Of a DNA stretch of 64,000 bases, positions 32,201 to 41,594 are shown piece after piece (the stretch's first letter is position 1; each line of letters opens with the position of its first letter). A model generated the notes under the pieces. That model did not search any database, was not told the DNA's origin, and was given only the letters and a program-made list of their open reading frames with translations. The translations under genes and the position numbers were made by a program. This DNA comes from Microthrixaceae bacterium (GTDB taxonomy: Bacteria; Actinomycetota; Acidimicrobiia; Acidimicrobiales; Microtrichaceae): assembly GCA_027493675.1 (NCBI GenBank), contig JAOSKI010000008.1:1-64000 (forward strand), written 5' to 3'.

Positions 32201-32975
32201 CGGGGGGTCCACCCTGTTCGGTGTAGGAGCCCGCGACGATCACACCTTGCCTTCGGAGCTGGCGCGGGTCGCGTGGCACGACGGTTACGACCTCGCTGTG
32301 TCCAACTACGCGGTCCCCGGTGACGTGGCCTGGATCGAGAACCGCCGGCTTGAGCGTGCGCTCGCCCAGGGTGCCGAGCGCCCTGACATCGTGGTGTTCT
32401 ACGACGGCTTCAACGACCTGAGGGCGCAATCGTGGGCCTACGAAACGGGCCGGGACACCCGCGACCAGTTCATGTCGTTGCAGGACCGCGATCTGCTCCC
32501 GCTTCTGGACGAACTGGCCGAAGAGGAGTGGGACGGGCGAAAGGCCATGGTCGCCGACGCGGTGGACCTGATCGTACGGAGGGTCGATGACGAGGCCGGC
32601 CTCGCCGCTGTTGTCGAAGGAACGGTCTTCCAGTACGGGGCGGCGGACAGGCTGGGTCGACGGTTCCTCGCGGACCTGGGGATTCCGATGTATCGGTTCT
32701 TCCAACCTTGGGTCAACACACGTGATCCCAAGGTGCCAGGCGACTTCCCCTCGTACCGGATTGAGCGTGAGAAGGTCGACCTGTTGAGGGAGGAGTTGCC
32801 CGAGGGACCCATCGATCTAGCCGATGTGCTAGATGGTGATCCAAATGCATACTTCGTTGATGACGTGCATACGAGCGAAGCCGCGAACGTGCCGATCGCA
32901 GTCGCGATGTGGGACGCGCTGAAGCCCACCGTGGAGCAGCTCACGGCGAACGACGGGGTCGGGCCGTGTACCTGA
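29203..32975 (+). CDS. NodU/CmcH-type carbamoyltransferase (copy 2) in one frame with a membrane-SGNH domain
   Basis: ATG at 29203; one indel near 29375, after which a single frame stays open for about 1,200 codons. Residues 1 to about 610 are a complete O-carbamoyltransferase: LGLSFDFHDAAAALV, EQERFSRRKHDPR, VEHHLSHAASAFFPSP, LTVDGLGEWAT, CLAGGVALNCVANG, GPRALGHRSILADPR, NTSFNRAGEPIV, ending DVLVLGDRVVEG near 31020. A low-complexity stretch (31020-31130) then leads to a multi-span membrane region and an SGNH-like domain. Copy 1 has separate genes here, and an alternative frame in the linker offers a GTG at 31019 and an ATG at 31101, so the fusion could result from a lost base. Expected substrate: a hydroxyl on a heptose or other glycan residue. 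Confidence 0.8.
31101..32975 (+). other. Membrane-SGNH-like region of the carbamoyltransferase frame (copy 2)
   Basis: Listed separately because it may be a distinct gene. Predicted helices include SALWLASLTLSLLTAA, AWVLVPAAVAVLGVLL, VLVPAACIAAGVGLVSLGLI, LGVTAVAFLVCVLVPWLL and GVVVVGILLAVVT. The extracytoplasmic part has SGNH-type blocks: HVWMFGGSTLFGVGA (Ser candidate), IVVFYDGFNDL (Gly/Asn blocks) and the C-terminal DDVHTSEAANVPIA (Asp/His pair). It aligns with the copy-1 protein at 20672-22556 from the helices onward (GLGLGVTAVAF against GLGRAAGVAVM, then QRL-x-x-x-DPL). Probably an ester hydrolase or transferase acting on the exported product. Its stop overlaps the following DUF5989 start. 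Confidence 0.7.
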
Positions 32976-33133
32976 TCCGGGAGGTCTGGCGGGTGGTGGT
33001 GAACACCATCGCATATGCCCTGTCCTCGGGGCGGGTGTGGCTGTTGGTGGTGGTGTCCGTGCTCGCCGTAGCCGCTGCTGTGGCCACATCGGTGACGGTC
33101 GTGGGTCCCGTCGTCGTCTACCCGTTCCTGTGA
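32966..33133 (+). CDS. DUF5989-like single-span membrane protein (copy 2)
   Basis: GTG at 32966, overlapping the end of the SGNH frame by ten bases; 55 residues. It has a lead helix VYLIREVWRVVVNTIAYAL, one membrane span (VWLLVVVSVLAVAAAVATSV) and the family-typical end VVGPVVVYPFL. Proteins of this type recur next to NodU-type carbamoyltransferases. In copy 1 the same gene lies before the membrane-SGNH gene, here after it. Intact; function unknown. Confidence 0.75.
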   Translation: MYLIREVWRVVVNTIAYALSSGRVWLLVVVSVLAVAAAVATSVTVVGPVVVYPFL

Positions 33134-33341
33134 TGGTGATCACCGTAGGTCCGTGCTCGACGTCGCTCGACCCGCCGTCGAGACGTGCGGTATGGGCCGG
33201 TCTGGGCGCGGGTAGGTGGTCGATGTCCGCCTCCACGTACATCCCGGCGCCCATCGGCGGCTGCAAAAGGGGTTGCAGGGGCGACCCTACGCCTGGCCCG
33301 TGTACCATGAAGCCCGCGTTGCAGACCCGACGGGAAGGCTG

Positions 33342-34854
33342 ATGGAGGAGACCAACCTCCGAGTGCAGCGAGCGAGCGTGTCCCGCCTCCCTGCGCGGCT
33401 CGATCGAGGCGTGCGTCCTGGTGGTGGGCGACGTGATGCTCGACGAGTACCTATCGGGCCCCGTGGAGCGTGTCTCACCCGAGGCCCCTGTGCCTGTGCT
33501 CAGCGTGGACGATGAGCACTGTGTTCCAGGGGGTGCGGCACATGTCGCCCGAGTGCTGGCGGCCCTTGGTGCCTCTGCGCTGTTGGTGGGTGTCATAGGC
33601 GAAGATCCCGCAGGTGAGCGTCTCAGGGCGGCCTGTGGCGAAGTCGGTATCGAGCCAACAGGCCTGGTGACCGATCACAGCCGCGCTACGACGCGAAAGA
33701 CACGTGTCATGTGCGGCCCCCAACAGATGGTGCGGATCGACCGCGAGGACGATCGACCCGTCAGCGCGCCGATTCGATCGGAGGTGCTGGATCGGGTGGC
33801 GGAGCGGATCCACCAGGTCGATGCAGTGGTGGTCAGCGATTACGCCAAGGGCCTGCTCGGTGACGTGGTCCTCTCAGAGCTGGTGTCGATGGCAACCGAA
33901 CGGGGTGTGCCGGTGCTCGTGGATCCCAAGCACCACGATCTCTCCCGGTACCGGGGGCAACGGTGTTGAAGATGAACATCGAAGAGCTCACCGAGTCGAT
34001 CTCGCCCAGGACCCCCTCGCTGTGAGGTGCGCAGCCGCCTTCCGGAGCTGATAGGTCGCGTCCACAGTTCATCCGCAGCGCCCCTCGTGGTGGTGACCCT
34101 CGGTGCCGACGGTGTCGTGGTGTCCGAGCGGGACTCCGAACCGGTCTGGATCGCCGGGTCCGCCCAGGATGTCTACGACGTCACCGGCGCTGGTGATGTG
34201 GTTGCTGCGGTGTTCACACTCGCGCTCGTGGGTGGGCTCGAGGCCGTCGAGGCAGCAATGGTCTCGAACCTCGCAGCGGGGATATCGGTACGCCATCTGG
34301 GAGCACGTCCCGTGCTGCCCGGTGAGCTCCTCCAGGCGTGTGCACCGCCGGGGTCGCCGGAGGCCCTGTTCGATGTGCACGAGTTGTCGTTGGTCTGTCG
34401 GCAATGGAGGGAGGCCGGTGAGCAGATCGTGTTCACCAACGGTTGCTTCGATCTGCTCCACGCCGGGCATCTCCAACTGCTGACCCAGGCCGCTCGCCTG
34501 GGCGACCGCCTGGTTGTGGCGGTCGACCGTGACGCATCGGTGTGGCGCCTCAAGGGACCGGGTCGTCCGGTACTCGACGAGAAGGCGCGTACGAGCCTGC
34601 TCGGCGCTCTCGATGTGGTGGACGCGGTCGTCGTCTTCGATGACGATCTGCTGGATGTGATCGATCACGTCGGGCCCGACGTGATCGTCAAAGGTGCCGA
34701 CTATCGCGGCAGGGAGGTGGTCGGAGCATCGTTGGTGAAGTCACGTGGTGGCAGGATCGAGCTCGTGCCGCTACTCGAGGGCTACTCGACCACCGGGCTC
34801 GTGGAGAGGGTCCGGGCAGGCGAAGGTGAGCGACCTGGAGCGGTCGGCCTGTGA
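33342..34854 (+). CDS. hldE: Bifunctional heptose 7-phosphate kinase / heptose 1-phosphate adenylyltransferase
   Basis: Carries both kinase and ADP-transfer steps of the pathway. ATG at 33342. N-terminal PfkB-type kinase: LVVGDVMLDEYLSGPVERVS, VPGGAAHVARVLAALGA, QQMVRIDREDD, VVVSDYAKGLLGD and the catalytic DVTGAGDVV. C-terminal nucleotidyltransferase: FTNGCFDLLHAGHLQLL with the HxGH motif, LVVAVDRDASV, LKGPGRPV, VVFDDDLLDVI and PDVIVKGADYRGREVVGA. Indels near 33405, 33960 (a G-run, recovering ATVLKMNIEELTES) and 34023. Length about 500, as usual for the fused enzyme. The stop overlaps the SPASM radical SAM gene by four bases, so that enzyme may modify the heptose product. Confidence 0.9.
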
Positions 34855-35960
34855 CCAGGGGCGGTCTCGGGCGCCTTGGGTTGACCGCCAGGCTGGCGGT
34901 CAATGCGCAGGTCACACGCCGTCACCCCGTGAGCCTGGTTCACTTCGTCACGCGCCGGTGCAACGCACGTTGCTCGTTCTGCTTCATCGACTTCGACAAC
35001 CCGGCTCCGCGGTCACAGGAGATGACCCTCGACGAGATCGAACGGATGACCCGGACGCTGGGCCCGACCCTGGCGAACGTCAACCTGACCGGCGGGGAGC
35101 CGTTCCTGCGGGGCGACCTGGTCGACATCGCCCGGCTCTACTACACGAATGCAGGGGTGCGCTCGGTGTACGTGACATCGAACGGCACCTACACCGAGCG
35201 TGCTGAGAGCTTCGCCGGCGTACTCGCGCGGGAGTTCTCGGATCGCATGACAATCGTGTCGTTGTCCGTCGACGGGATCGCCGGGGAGCACGACCGGATC
35301 CGTCGTGTCGAGGGTCTGTTCGAGCGTGTGATGGAGACCTACCACGCGGTCGACTCGGTGGGCGCCGGAGTGATGGCCAACGTCGCCGTCACCGTGTCAC
35401 ACGAGAACCACGCGACGATCCCCGCACTGTACGAGTCACTCGTGGGAGACCACGGGGTCAGATCGGTGACAGCGATCATCGTGCGTGACGAGGGTGTGTA
35501 CGAGGTGCCTGAGGAAGCGCGTGCCGGCGTGCTCGATTCGTACCGGTGGTTGACCTCGCGGATCGTCGCGGACCAACGCGCCGGGCGGCTGCGCGGGTAC
35601 GACCCGACGACCGTCCAGGGTCGTCTGATGAACCGCAAGAACGAGATGCTCTACGACATCATCGATGACATCTACCTCGAACCCCACTTCGTGAGCCCGT
35701 GCCGAGCGGGCGCTCTGTTCGGGGTCGTGGACGTCGACGGTGTCGTCTACCCCTGTGAGGTGCTCGACATGCCGCTCGGGAACCTGCGCGACCACGACAT
35801 GGATTTCTCGGCGCTGTGGGCGGACCAGCCGGCCACCGATGCCCGACGCTGGATCCTCGACAGTGAGTGCCATTGCAGCTACGAGTGCGCTTGGGGGTTC
35901 AACATCCTCGGCAACGCCCGCTATCAACCGAGGTTGCTGTCGGCGGTGTTCAAGGGGTGA
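34851..35960 (+). CDS. Radical SAM protein with SPASM-like C-terminal Cys cluster
   Basis: Intact, 369 residues. Radical SAM cluster motif FVTRRCNARCSFCFIDFDN (CX3CX2C), then VNLTGGEPFLRGDL, YVTSNGTYTE and SLSVDGIAGEHDRIR. The C-terminal third has SPCRAGALFGVVDVDGVVYP followed by CEVL and then ECHCSYECAW, a set of cysteines fitting an auxiliary iron-sulphur cluster of SPASM type. It differs from the two twitch proteins, which carry their auxiliary cysteines at the N-terminus. It starts in a four-base overlap with hldE and ends in overlap with a GT2, so it is firmly embedded in the heptose operon; epimerisation, dehydration or C-modification of a sugar is the working guess. Confidence 0.85.
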   Translation: MTRGGLGRLGLTARLAVNAQVTRRHPVSLVHFVTRRCNARCSFCFIDFDNPAPRSQEMTLDEIERMTRTLGPTLANVNLTGGEPFLRGDLVDIARLYYTNAGVRSVYVTSNGTYTERAESFAGVLAREFSDRMTIVSLSVDGIAGEHDRIRRVEGLFERVMETYHAVDSVGAGVMANVAVTVSHENHATIPALYESLVGDHGVRSVTAIIVRDEGVYEVPEEARAGVLDSYRWLTSRIVADQRAGRLRGYDPTTVQGRLMNRKNEMLYDIIDDIYLEPHFVSPCRAGALFGVVDVDGVVYPCEVLDMPLGNLRDHDMDFSALWADQPATDARRWILDSECHCSYECAWGFNILGNARYQPRLLSAVFKG

Positions 35961-37011
35961 GGCCGCCTGACCGCTGCCCGGCCGACGACGGCGTGGCCGA
36001 GAGCGGCCTGCTTGATGACGCCCTGGCCGAGGCCGTCACGGTCGTGGTCCCCTCGATCAACGTCAACGACCTGCTGGTGCGGTGCCTCAGCGAGTGCTCC
36101 CGGCTGTTTCCCGGCGTCGGACTGCTGGCGGTGGTCGACGACCCCGAGGGCGCCGAGCGCCTGGACGGAATCGCCGATGTGATCGGGTCGGCCGATCCGT
36201 GCATCGCGCCAAGCGCAACCTCGGGGTAGCTGCAACCACCGGGCGCTACGTGGCCTTCATCGACAGCGACGCATGGCCGGCACCGGGCTGGCTGCCCAAC
36301 GCGATCCGGTTGCTCGACTCGGATCCTGAGCTGGGCGCGGTCGGCGGACCGAATATGTCCCCACCCGAGGAGGTCGGTTGGGAGCGTGCGGTCGGGCTCG
36401 CCCACCGCAGCATCCTCGTCGACGGCTGGTGGAGGTTCCGCAAGGACCCTGATGCACGAGCGAGGGATGTCAGCGCGCTGCCGACGTGCAACCTGGTCGT
36501 GCGTCGCTCCACCTTCGAGGCGCTCGGCGGGATGAACGAGGCCCTGTTCACGGCCGAGGACACGGAGTTCTGCGCCCGCCTGGTTCGATCCGGGTGGCGG
36601 ATCCGCTTCTCGCCCGAGGTGGCGGTGTTCCACAAGGACCGGGACCTCGGATCCTTTGCGATCCAGCGGTACACCTTCGGGGTCGCGGTGGTTCCGCTGG
36701 TCCGCCGTGGGCAACCTCCCGACACCCGATACCTGTTGGTGTCGGCCGTGCTGGTGGTGTTCGTGGTGTTCCTCCTCTCGGCGCCGATCGGATTGGTCTC
36801 GGGGCGTTGGGCGCGACTGTGGAGACGTGCAGTGGCCTGTTACGTGTCGGTCCTTGCCGCAGAATCGGTGCGCCTCTCGGGTGGGCCCGCCGAGGTGCCG
36901 AGGGTCTTCACCACACTGGCGATCGGGAACATCGGTCCCGGATTGGGAGCCCTGATGCGTGCTCTGCGCCTCTCCCCGGAGCTTCAGGGTCGTTACAGAA
37001 ACGATCAGTAG
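35957..37011 (+). CDS. GT2-family glycosyltransferase with C-terminal membrane anchor
   Basis: GTG at 35957 overlaps the previous stop. GT-A fold: VTVVVPSINVNDLLVRCL, an indel near 36205, PKRNLGVAATTGRYVAF, and the metal-binding DxD-type motif FIDSDAWPAPGWL. Then VGGPNMSPP, PTCNLVVRRSTFEALGGMN and EDTEFCARLVRSGWRI (the ED catalytic-base block). Near the C-terminus are two hydrophobic segments (YLLVSAVLVVFVVFLLSAPI, RAVACYVSVLAAESV). This is typical of inverting glycosyltransferases working on undecaprenyl-linked acceptors at the inner membrane face. It is the last gene of the hldD-hldE run. Confidence 0.82.
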
Positions 37012-37118
37012 GCCCCTGGACCCGTTGGTGACGCCTTGCACGCTGCATCGTCCGGGGGCGTAGCCTCATTTGGTCCTTCGTGCGAGGAAGGACAGGCGAG
37101 GGATTCGGGGAATCAGGC

Positions 37119-38426
37119 ATGCGATACAAGCGCTGGATGGTCGTGTCGTTGGCGTCGTGCGTGGCCATCGCGGCGGCGTGTGTTCCCAAGCCAGGTGTCC
37201 CCGCCAACGCTGCTCCCGTGGCCACGATCTCCGCCACGCCCGACACCGGGTCGGCGCCGTTGCCGGTGCAGTACTCCGCCGGTGGTTCTGTGGACCCCGA
37301 CGGGACGATCGTCGATCACCTCTGGACCTTCGGCGACGGAAGCGACCCGGTGCACGGGGTCGACGTCATGCACACCTACGAGCACGAGGGCACCTACACC
37401 GTCATACTGACGGTGACCGACAACCGTGGTGCCGTGGGCTCGGCGCAGTTCGAGTTGACGGTGAATCCGCGTCCACCTGCGACGCTCGCATCGCAGGAGC
37501 AGATCATCCTCAATCCGGTGGGCGATCCGATAGCGGTGTACGACACGGGCCCGTGGGACCGCTACGAGCTGCGTGAGCCGGGCGCGGTGGGATATGACCC
37601 CGCGACCGATTCGTGGATCGGCGCTGTACACCGGCCGTGGCAACGTGGTCGAGGGCAACTCGGCGGTCACGGCGAGCGTCGGTGCGGTGGTCTCCGACGA
37701 TGGAGAGAATTGGGTGCCACACCCGCAGAACCCGCTGACGGGCGTCGGCGGGTTGGGTGGCGTGGGTCAGGGTGAGGACCCCTACCTTGCCAAGAACCCC
37801 GATGGCACGATCTACCGCGATGGTGCGGGTAGGGCGTTGATGTTCACCGAGGAGAAGGACTTCGACGTCCACCGCGGCATCCTGCTGTGGCGTTCAGGGG
37901 TGAACACGCTGGAGGATTGGACGCTGTTCGGCCGCGTGCTCGATCGCGGCGCCGCGGGCACCTGGAGCGCGACGGATGTGACCAGTCCCACGGTGATCCA
38001 CGACGGCAACAGGCTGGTCATGCTGTTCGAGGGACGCAACATGCCCGCACAGCAGGGCGAGATCGGCATCGCGTGGTCCTACGACGATGGCGAGTCGTTC
38101 ACGGTTGCCGCGGAGCCCATCGTGGCGCGTGGCGACCAGGGTGGGTGGAACGCCACGGCGGTTGTGCCCGACGAGCTGGTGAAGGTCGACGACAAGTGGG
38201 TGCTGCTCGTGCACGCGCAGGGTTCGGGAGCCAACTTCTTCCCGGGCAGGTACCTCACCACCGACGATCCGGCGGAGTGGGCTGCGGGGTCTTTCACCGA
38301 TCCGTCGGGAACCCGCTCACCTACCAGACCGACTCGGTGACGGCCTGGGGGAACGATCCCGGTCGGGTGGTCGGGGTGAGCATGGATGGACAGCGCTTCG
38401 GGCGTTTCGTCGTGGAGCGCAGATAG
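37119..38426 (+). CDS. PKD-domain lipoprotein with glycosidase-like beta-propeller, frameshifted
   Basis: ATG at 37119. The signal and lipobox VVSLASCVAIAAACVP are followed by a PKD domain (APVATISATPDTGSAPLPVQ, SVDPDGTIVDHLWTFGDGS, HTYEHEGTYTVILTVTDNRG). After an indel near 37620 comes a repeated beta-strand domain reminiscent of GH43/GH130-like five-bladed propellers: SALYTGRGNVVEGNSAV, GQGEDPYLAKNPDGTIYRDG, VTSPTVIHDGNRLVMLFEGR, IGIAWSYDDGESFTVA, GDQGGWNATAVVP, ending MDGQRFGRFVVERR after an indel near 38320. I do not identify catalytic residues with confidence. Predicted cell-surface carbohydrate-active or -binding protein, placed just before the pilin genes. Confidence 0.65.
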
Positions 38427-38743
38427 GGCGGTGTCGATGGCCTGTTCGGCGCCGACGACCGACGTGGGTGTTGGAATCGTCATCGGGTCATGTCGCAACT
38501 TGGACGAGTTGCCACGCAGAGTGGTGCTGCAACTTCTATTAGTCATATTCTCGGCGCTGGTGATGTCAATTCACGGTTACGTTTTCGCCACTTGAGAGCA
38601 GTGCCAGTTGCATGCTTCAGGAGATTGAAGCAGGAGACGAGTCAACTTATTGTTGGATACGAACACAGTCCATTTCGGCGGATTGCCGACCACTCGGCGG
38701 GTTGACCGCCTCAACAGCCAGGCGAGGTCCGGAAGGTGGTGAG
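38427..38743 (+). promoter_or_regulatory. Structured, A/T-richer leader before the prepilin operon
   Basis: No gene is visible in these 317 bases. They contain three perfect inverted repeats: GCAACT/AGTTGC at 38495-38512 (six-base loop); GCTTCA/TGAAGC at 38614-38631 (six-base loop, one more T-A pair outside); and a nested pair, GGCGG 38677-38681 with CCGCC 38706-38710 enclosing GCCGA 38685-38689 with TCGGC 38694-38698. The stretch 38530-38680 is clearly richer in A/T than the surroundings and should hold the promoter. A strong ribosome binding site (GGAAGGTGGTGAG) precedes ATG 38744. I looked for the c-di-GMP riboswitch core and did not find it. Confidence 0.45.
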
Positions 38744-39244
38744 ATGCGTGCAGCGACACAGGGGGAATCCGGGTTCGTCCTCATGGAGGCGCTCGTGGTC
38801 TCGATGCTCGTGGCAATCACCTTCCTCGGCCTGCTCGGGGCGTTGTTCACCGGCATCAGGTCGTCGGAGGTGAACCGTCACGTCCAGCGGATGGAGGCGG
38901 CCTTGATGAGCTACGGGGAGACCCTGAAGTCCATGCCCGTCTACTTCAGTTGCGGCACAGGCCCTGACGCCCACGCAGCTCAGCCCTATCTGTTCGGTTT
39001 CGACTACACCACACAGGTGAAGAGCCCCTCCGGCATGGCGTGGCAGGATCCGCAGGGAATGGTCCTGAAGGTTCAGCCGGCTGTGAAGGTGATGGCGAAC
39101 GACGGCACATGGAGCAGCTACTGCCCACTTGCACGCGACAACTCCGGGAACAGGGATTCCGGGATCCAGTTGCTGACCCTGGAGGTGACCTCCAAGGGGC
39201 GCACGATCACCGGTCATGTTGTGAAGACGAGGCCCTTGTCATGA
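38744..39244 (+). CDS. Type IV prepilin-like protein (small)
   Basis: ATG 38744 is set by an excellent ribosome binding site. The N-terminus ATQGESGFVLMEALVVSMLV has a prepilin-peptidase site (Gly before Phe), glutamate near position five of the mature chain, and a hydrophobic helix continuing AITFLGLLGALFTGI. The remaining 130 residues are a small globular domain with cysteines (YFSCG, YCPLA) and TLEVTSKGRTITGHV near the end. Intact, 166 residues. It overlaps the next prepilin gene by ATGA. Likely a minor pseudopilin in a three-gene set; no prepilin peptidase, assembly ATPase or platform gene is in the window. Confidence 0.8.
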   Translation: MRAATQGESGFVLMEALVVSMLVAITFLGLLGALFTGIRSSEVNRHVQRMEAALMSYGETLKSMPVYFSCGTGPDAHAAQPYLFGFDYTTQVKSPSGMAWQDPQGMVLKVQPAVKVMANDGTWSSYCPLARDNSGNRDSGIQLLTLEVTSKGRTITGHVVKTRPLS

Positions 39245-41594
39245 CTGCTCTCCGCCCTCGCGGCCAATCAGGTGTCACGGTCATCGAGTTGCTGCTCGGC
39301 ATGGTGATAATCGCCATGCTTGGCGCCCCGCTCGCAGGGCTGATCTTCTTGAGCTTCCGCAGCGAGGTGGGAGCCGGCAACCGCAACGACGCCGCCAAGC
39401 AGATCGGCCTGCTCAAGGCGAATCTCCAGCGTGACGTGGGCGAAGCCGAGGTGATCGACACCAGCCCGACCGAGGCCGAGATCCTGAAGTGCGACGGCGG
39501 TCCGGCGGACAACAACGCGACCCGCCTGCTGACCGTACAGAGTCCCCTCGAGGTCGACACATCCGTATCCCCTCCGGTCACGATACGGATGCAGGTCGAC
39601 TACAACTTCTCACGTGCCGTCGACCAGTCGGGCAACGTCATCCCCGACGAGTACAGCATCTGGCGTCAGGCGTGCGATGCAACTACCCGTGCGCTGGTAG
39701 GTCAGCCGTCGCAACTGGTTCACAGCGTCGAGGTCCCCCCGCTGCCGATCGACGAGGGCAACGCGGCCACCGATCCAGCGAGGTGCATCGGTGGCACCGG
39801 TGACTTCGTCGACAACCAGTGCCCGGTCGTGCAGATGAGGGTCACACCTCTTGCCGAGGGCGCGATCACTGCCTCTGTGACGGCATCCAGCCGTGTGGTC
39901 ACCAGCAGTGGAGACGGCCAGGCCTTCGACCTTGGTGACATCCCGGTCACGATCAAGGCGACCCGCACCGACGGCACCCCGTTGACCGGCGACGAATCCG
40001 AGGGCACTCAGGTGCTCCTGTCGGCCGAGTTCACCTACGCCAATCCAGTCACCTATTCGTGGACGATGCCGCCCGGCGCTACGCCGAAGACCCCCGGGTG
40101 GACCCCAGCGAGTACGAGCGGGAAGTTCCAGTTCGACAGCGCCGGTCGCTATCCGATCTTCCTCTACATCTTCGACACAGGGAACCCGGAGCACTACGGA
40201 ACGGCCTCTCTGTCAATAGTGATCGGCAACAAGGCCCCGATCGTGCGCGTCTCATGCGGCTCATCGGTGTACGTCGACGAAGGGGCGCAACCGTGCAACC
40301 TGATGCGCGGCTCCAGGAGCCTCTCCGCGAGTGACAGCTCCGACCCGGAGGGGTCTCCCCTCACCTACGCCTGGCAGTCGCTGGACGGCGGCGGCAGCAA
40401 CTACGACCCGTCGGTGCACGTCCGCCAGACCTATTCGGGTGGCGCGGTGATCCCCGAGGGCAGTGTCGACCGCCTGGTGTGCGATCCACTCCCTCCACGC
40501 AACGACACCGGCTGTGGTCCGTCCGCCCAGGTGCTGTTCAACGCCCCCGGGTCGCGGACCGTGAAGGTGACCGTCACCGATGCCGATGGGATGGCGACGT
40601 CGTTGCTCGTGCCGATCTTCGTGGTGACTCAGCCACCCATGGTCACCCTCACGAACACGACCACTCCCCGCGTACCTCCCGGAGGTGGGACAGTCACCTT
40701 CAAGGCGGTTGCCAACCTGCCCAGTCCCTATGGACCGAACGACAAGTATCCGTGGGCCAGGATGATCACATGGGAGGTGGTCGACGCCAACGACGTGACC
40801 GTCCAGACATTCACCGACGACCTCGGTGCCGAGCCGCTCTGGACGAGCTACGTCGCGCAGAGCCTCGCCCGCGGACCCTCACCAGGACGCTCACCTTCAA
40901 CGGCCCGTTCCCGATGAAGGTGAGGGCATACGCCGCGGGCGGCGGTGGTGAGACATCCACTGCCGAGGTGTTCGTCGTGCGCACCAACACCGATCCGGAC
41001 CCCACGGCCAACTTCACCTTCACGACCACCCAGTCCGGTTCCACATGGAACGCGGCGTTCACGTCGACTTCGACCGACGACGTGCCGCCGATACCGACTC
41101 AGACGTGGAGCTTCGCAGGGCCGTTCGCGACGTGGCCCGGCGGAAGCGGACCCACCTTCGCGGCCACCGGCCTCACCCCTGGGAACCACCCCGTCAAGCT
41201 CTTCGTGAAGGATGCGACCAACCGGACCGACGAGATCACTCGGACCGTGGCACTGCCGGGGACACCACCCACGCCCACCTGGGCCCCGCCAACCCGGACG
41301 ACGGTGAGCCCGACCGAGAGCGACTTCACCTGGAACGGAGTTCCTGGTGCCGACGGCTACGAGGTGGAGACCTTCTACCGCAACGACCAGCACCAGTATG
41401 TCAACCCGACGACCGAGTACGTCGCGCAGCCGTCCAGCGCCGGAGGGGCCACGATGACCTCCACGGTGCACAACAACGAACACACGTGCTCGGTGCAGAA
41501 CTCCTGTTTCAGGACGCATGTGCGTGCGTACTTCGTGATCGACGGCGTGACGTACGCCAGTGCTTGGTCTGGTGACATCTGGTGGGGGCTGTGA
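39241..41594 (+). CDS. Large prepilin-like protein with PKD-type ectodomains
   Basis: ATG 39241 in overlap with the previous gene. Prepilin leader and helix: RGQSGVTVIELLLGMVIIAM with the Gly/Val cleavage site and Glu5. At about 784 residues it is far longer than ordinary pilins. After a pilin-like segment to about residue 230 come several immunoglobulin/PKD-like domains: VTYSWTMPPGATPKTPGW, SLSASDSSDPEGSPLTYAWQ, RTVKVTVTDADGMATSLLV and TPGNHPVKLFVKDATNRTD, then a fibronectin-like end (SDFTWNGVPGADGYEVETF). One indel near 40870. It probably forms an adhesive or stalk-like pilus tip displayed outside; binding partner unknown. Confidence 0.78.

Noticed and set aside
31236..32705. A 489-residue minus-strand frame opposite the carbamoyltransferase-SGNH frame
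   Set aside because: His/Arg/Gln-rich composition without domains, mirrored from the well-supported sense frame.
38427..38743. c-di-GMP riboswitch before the pilin genes
   Set aside because: I searched by eye for the GEMM core and tetraloop-receptor segments and did not see them; the hairpins present do not match the consensus.
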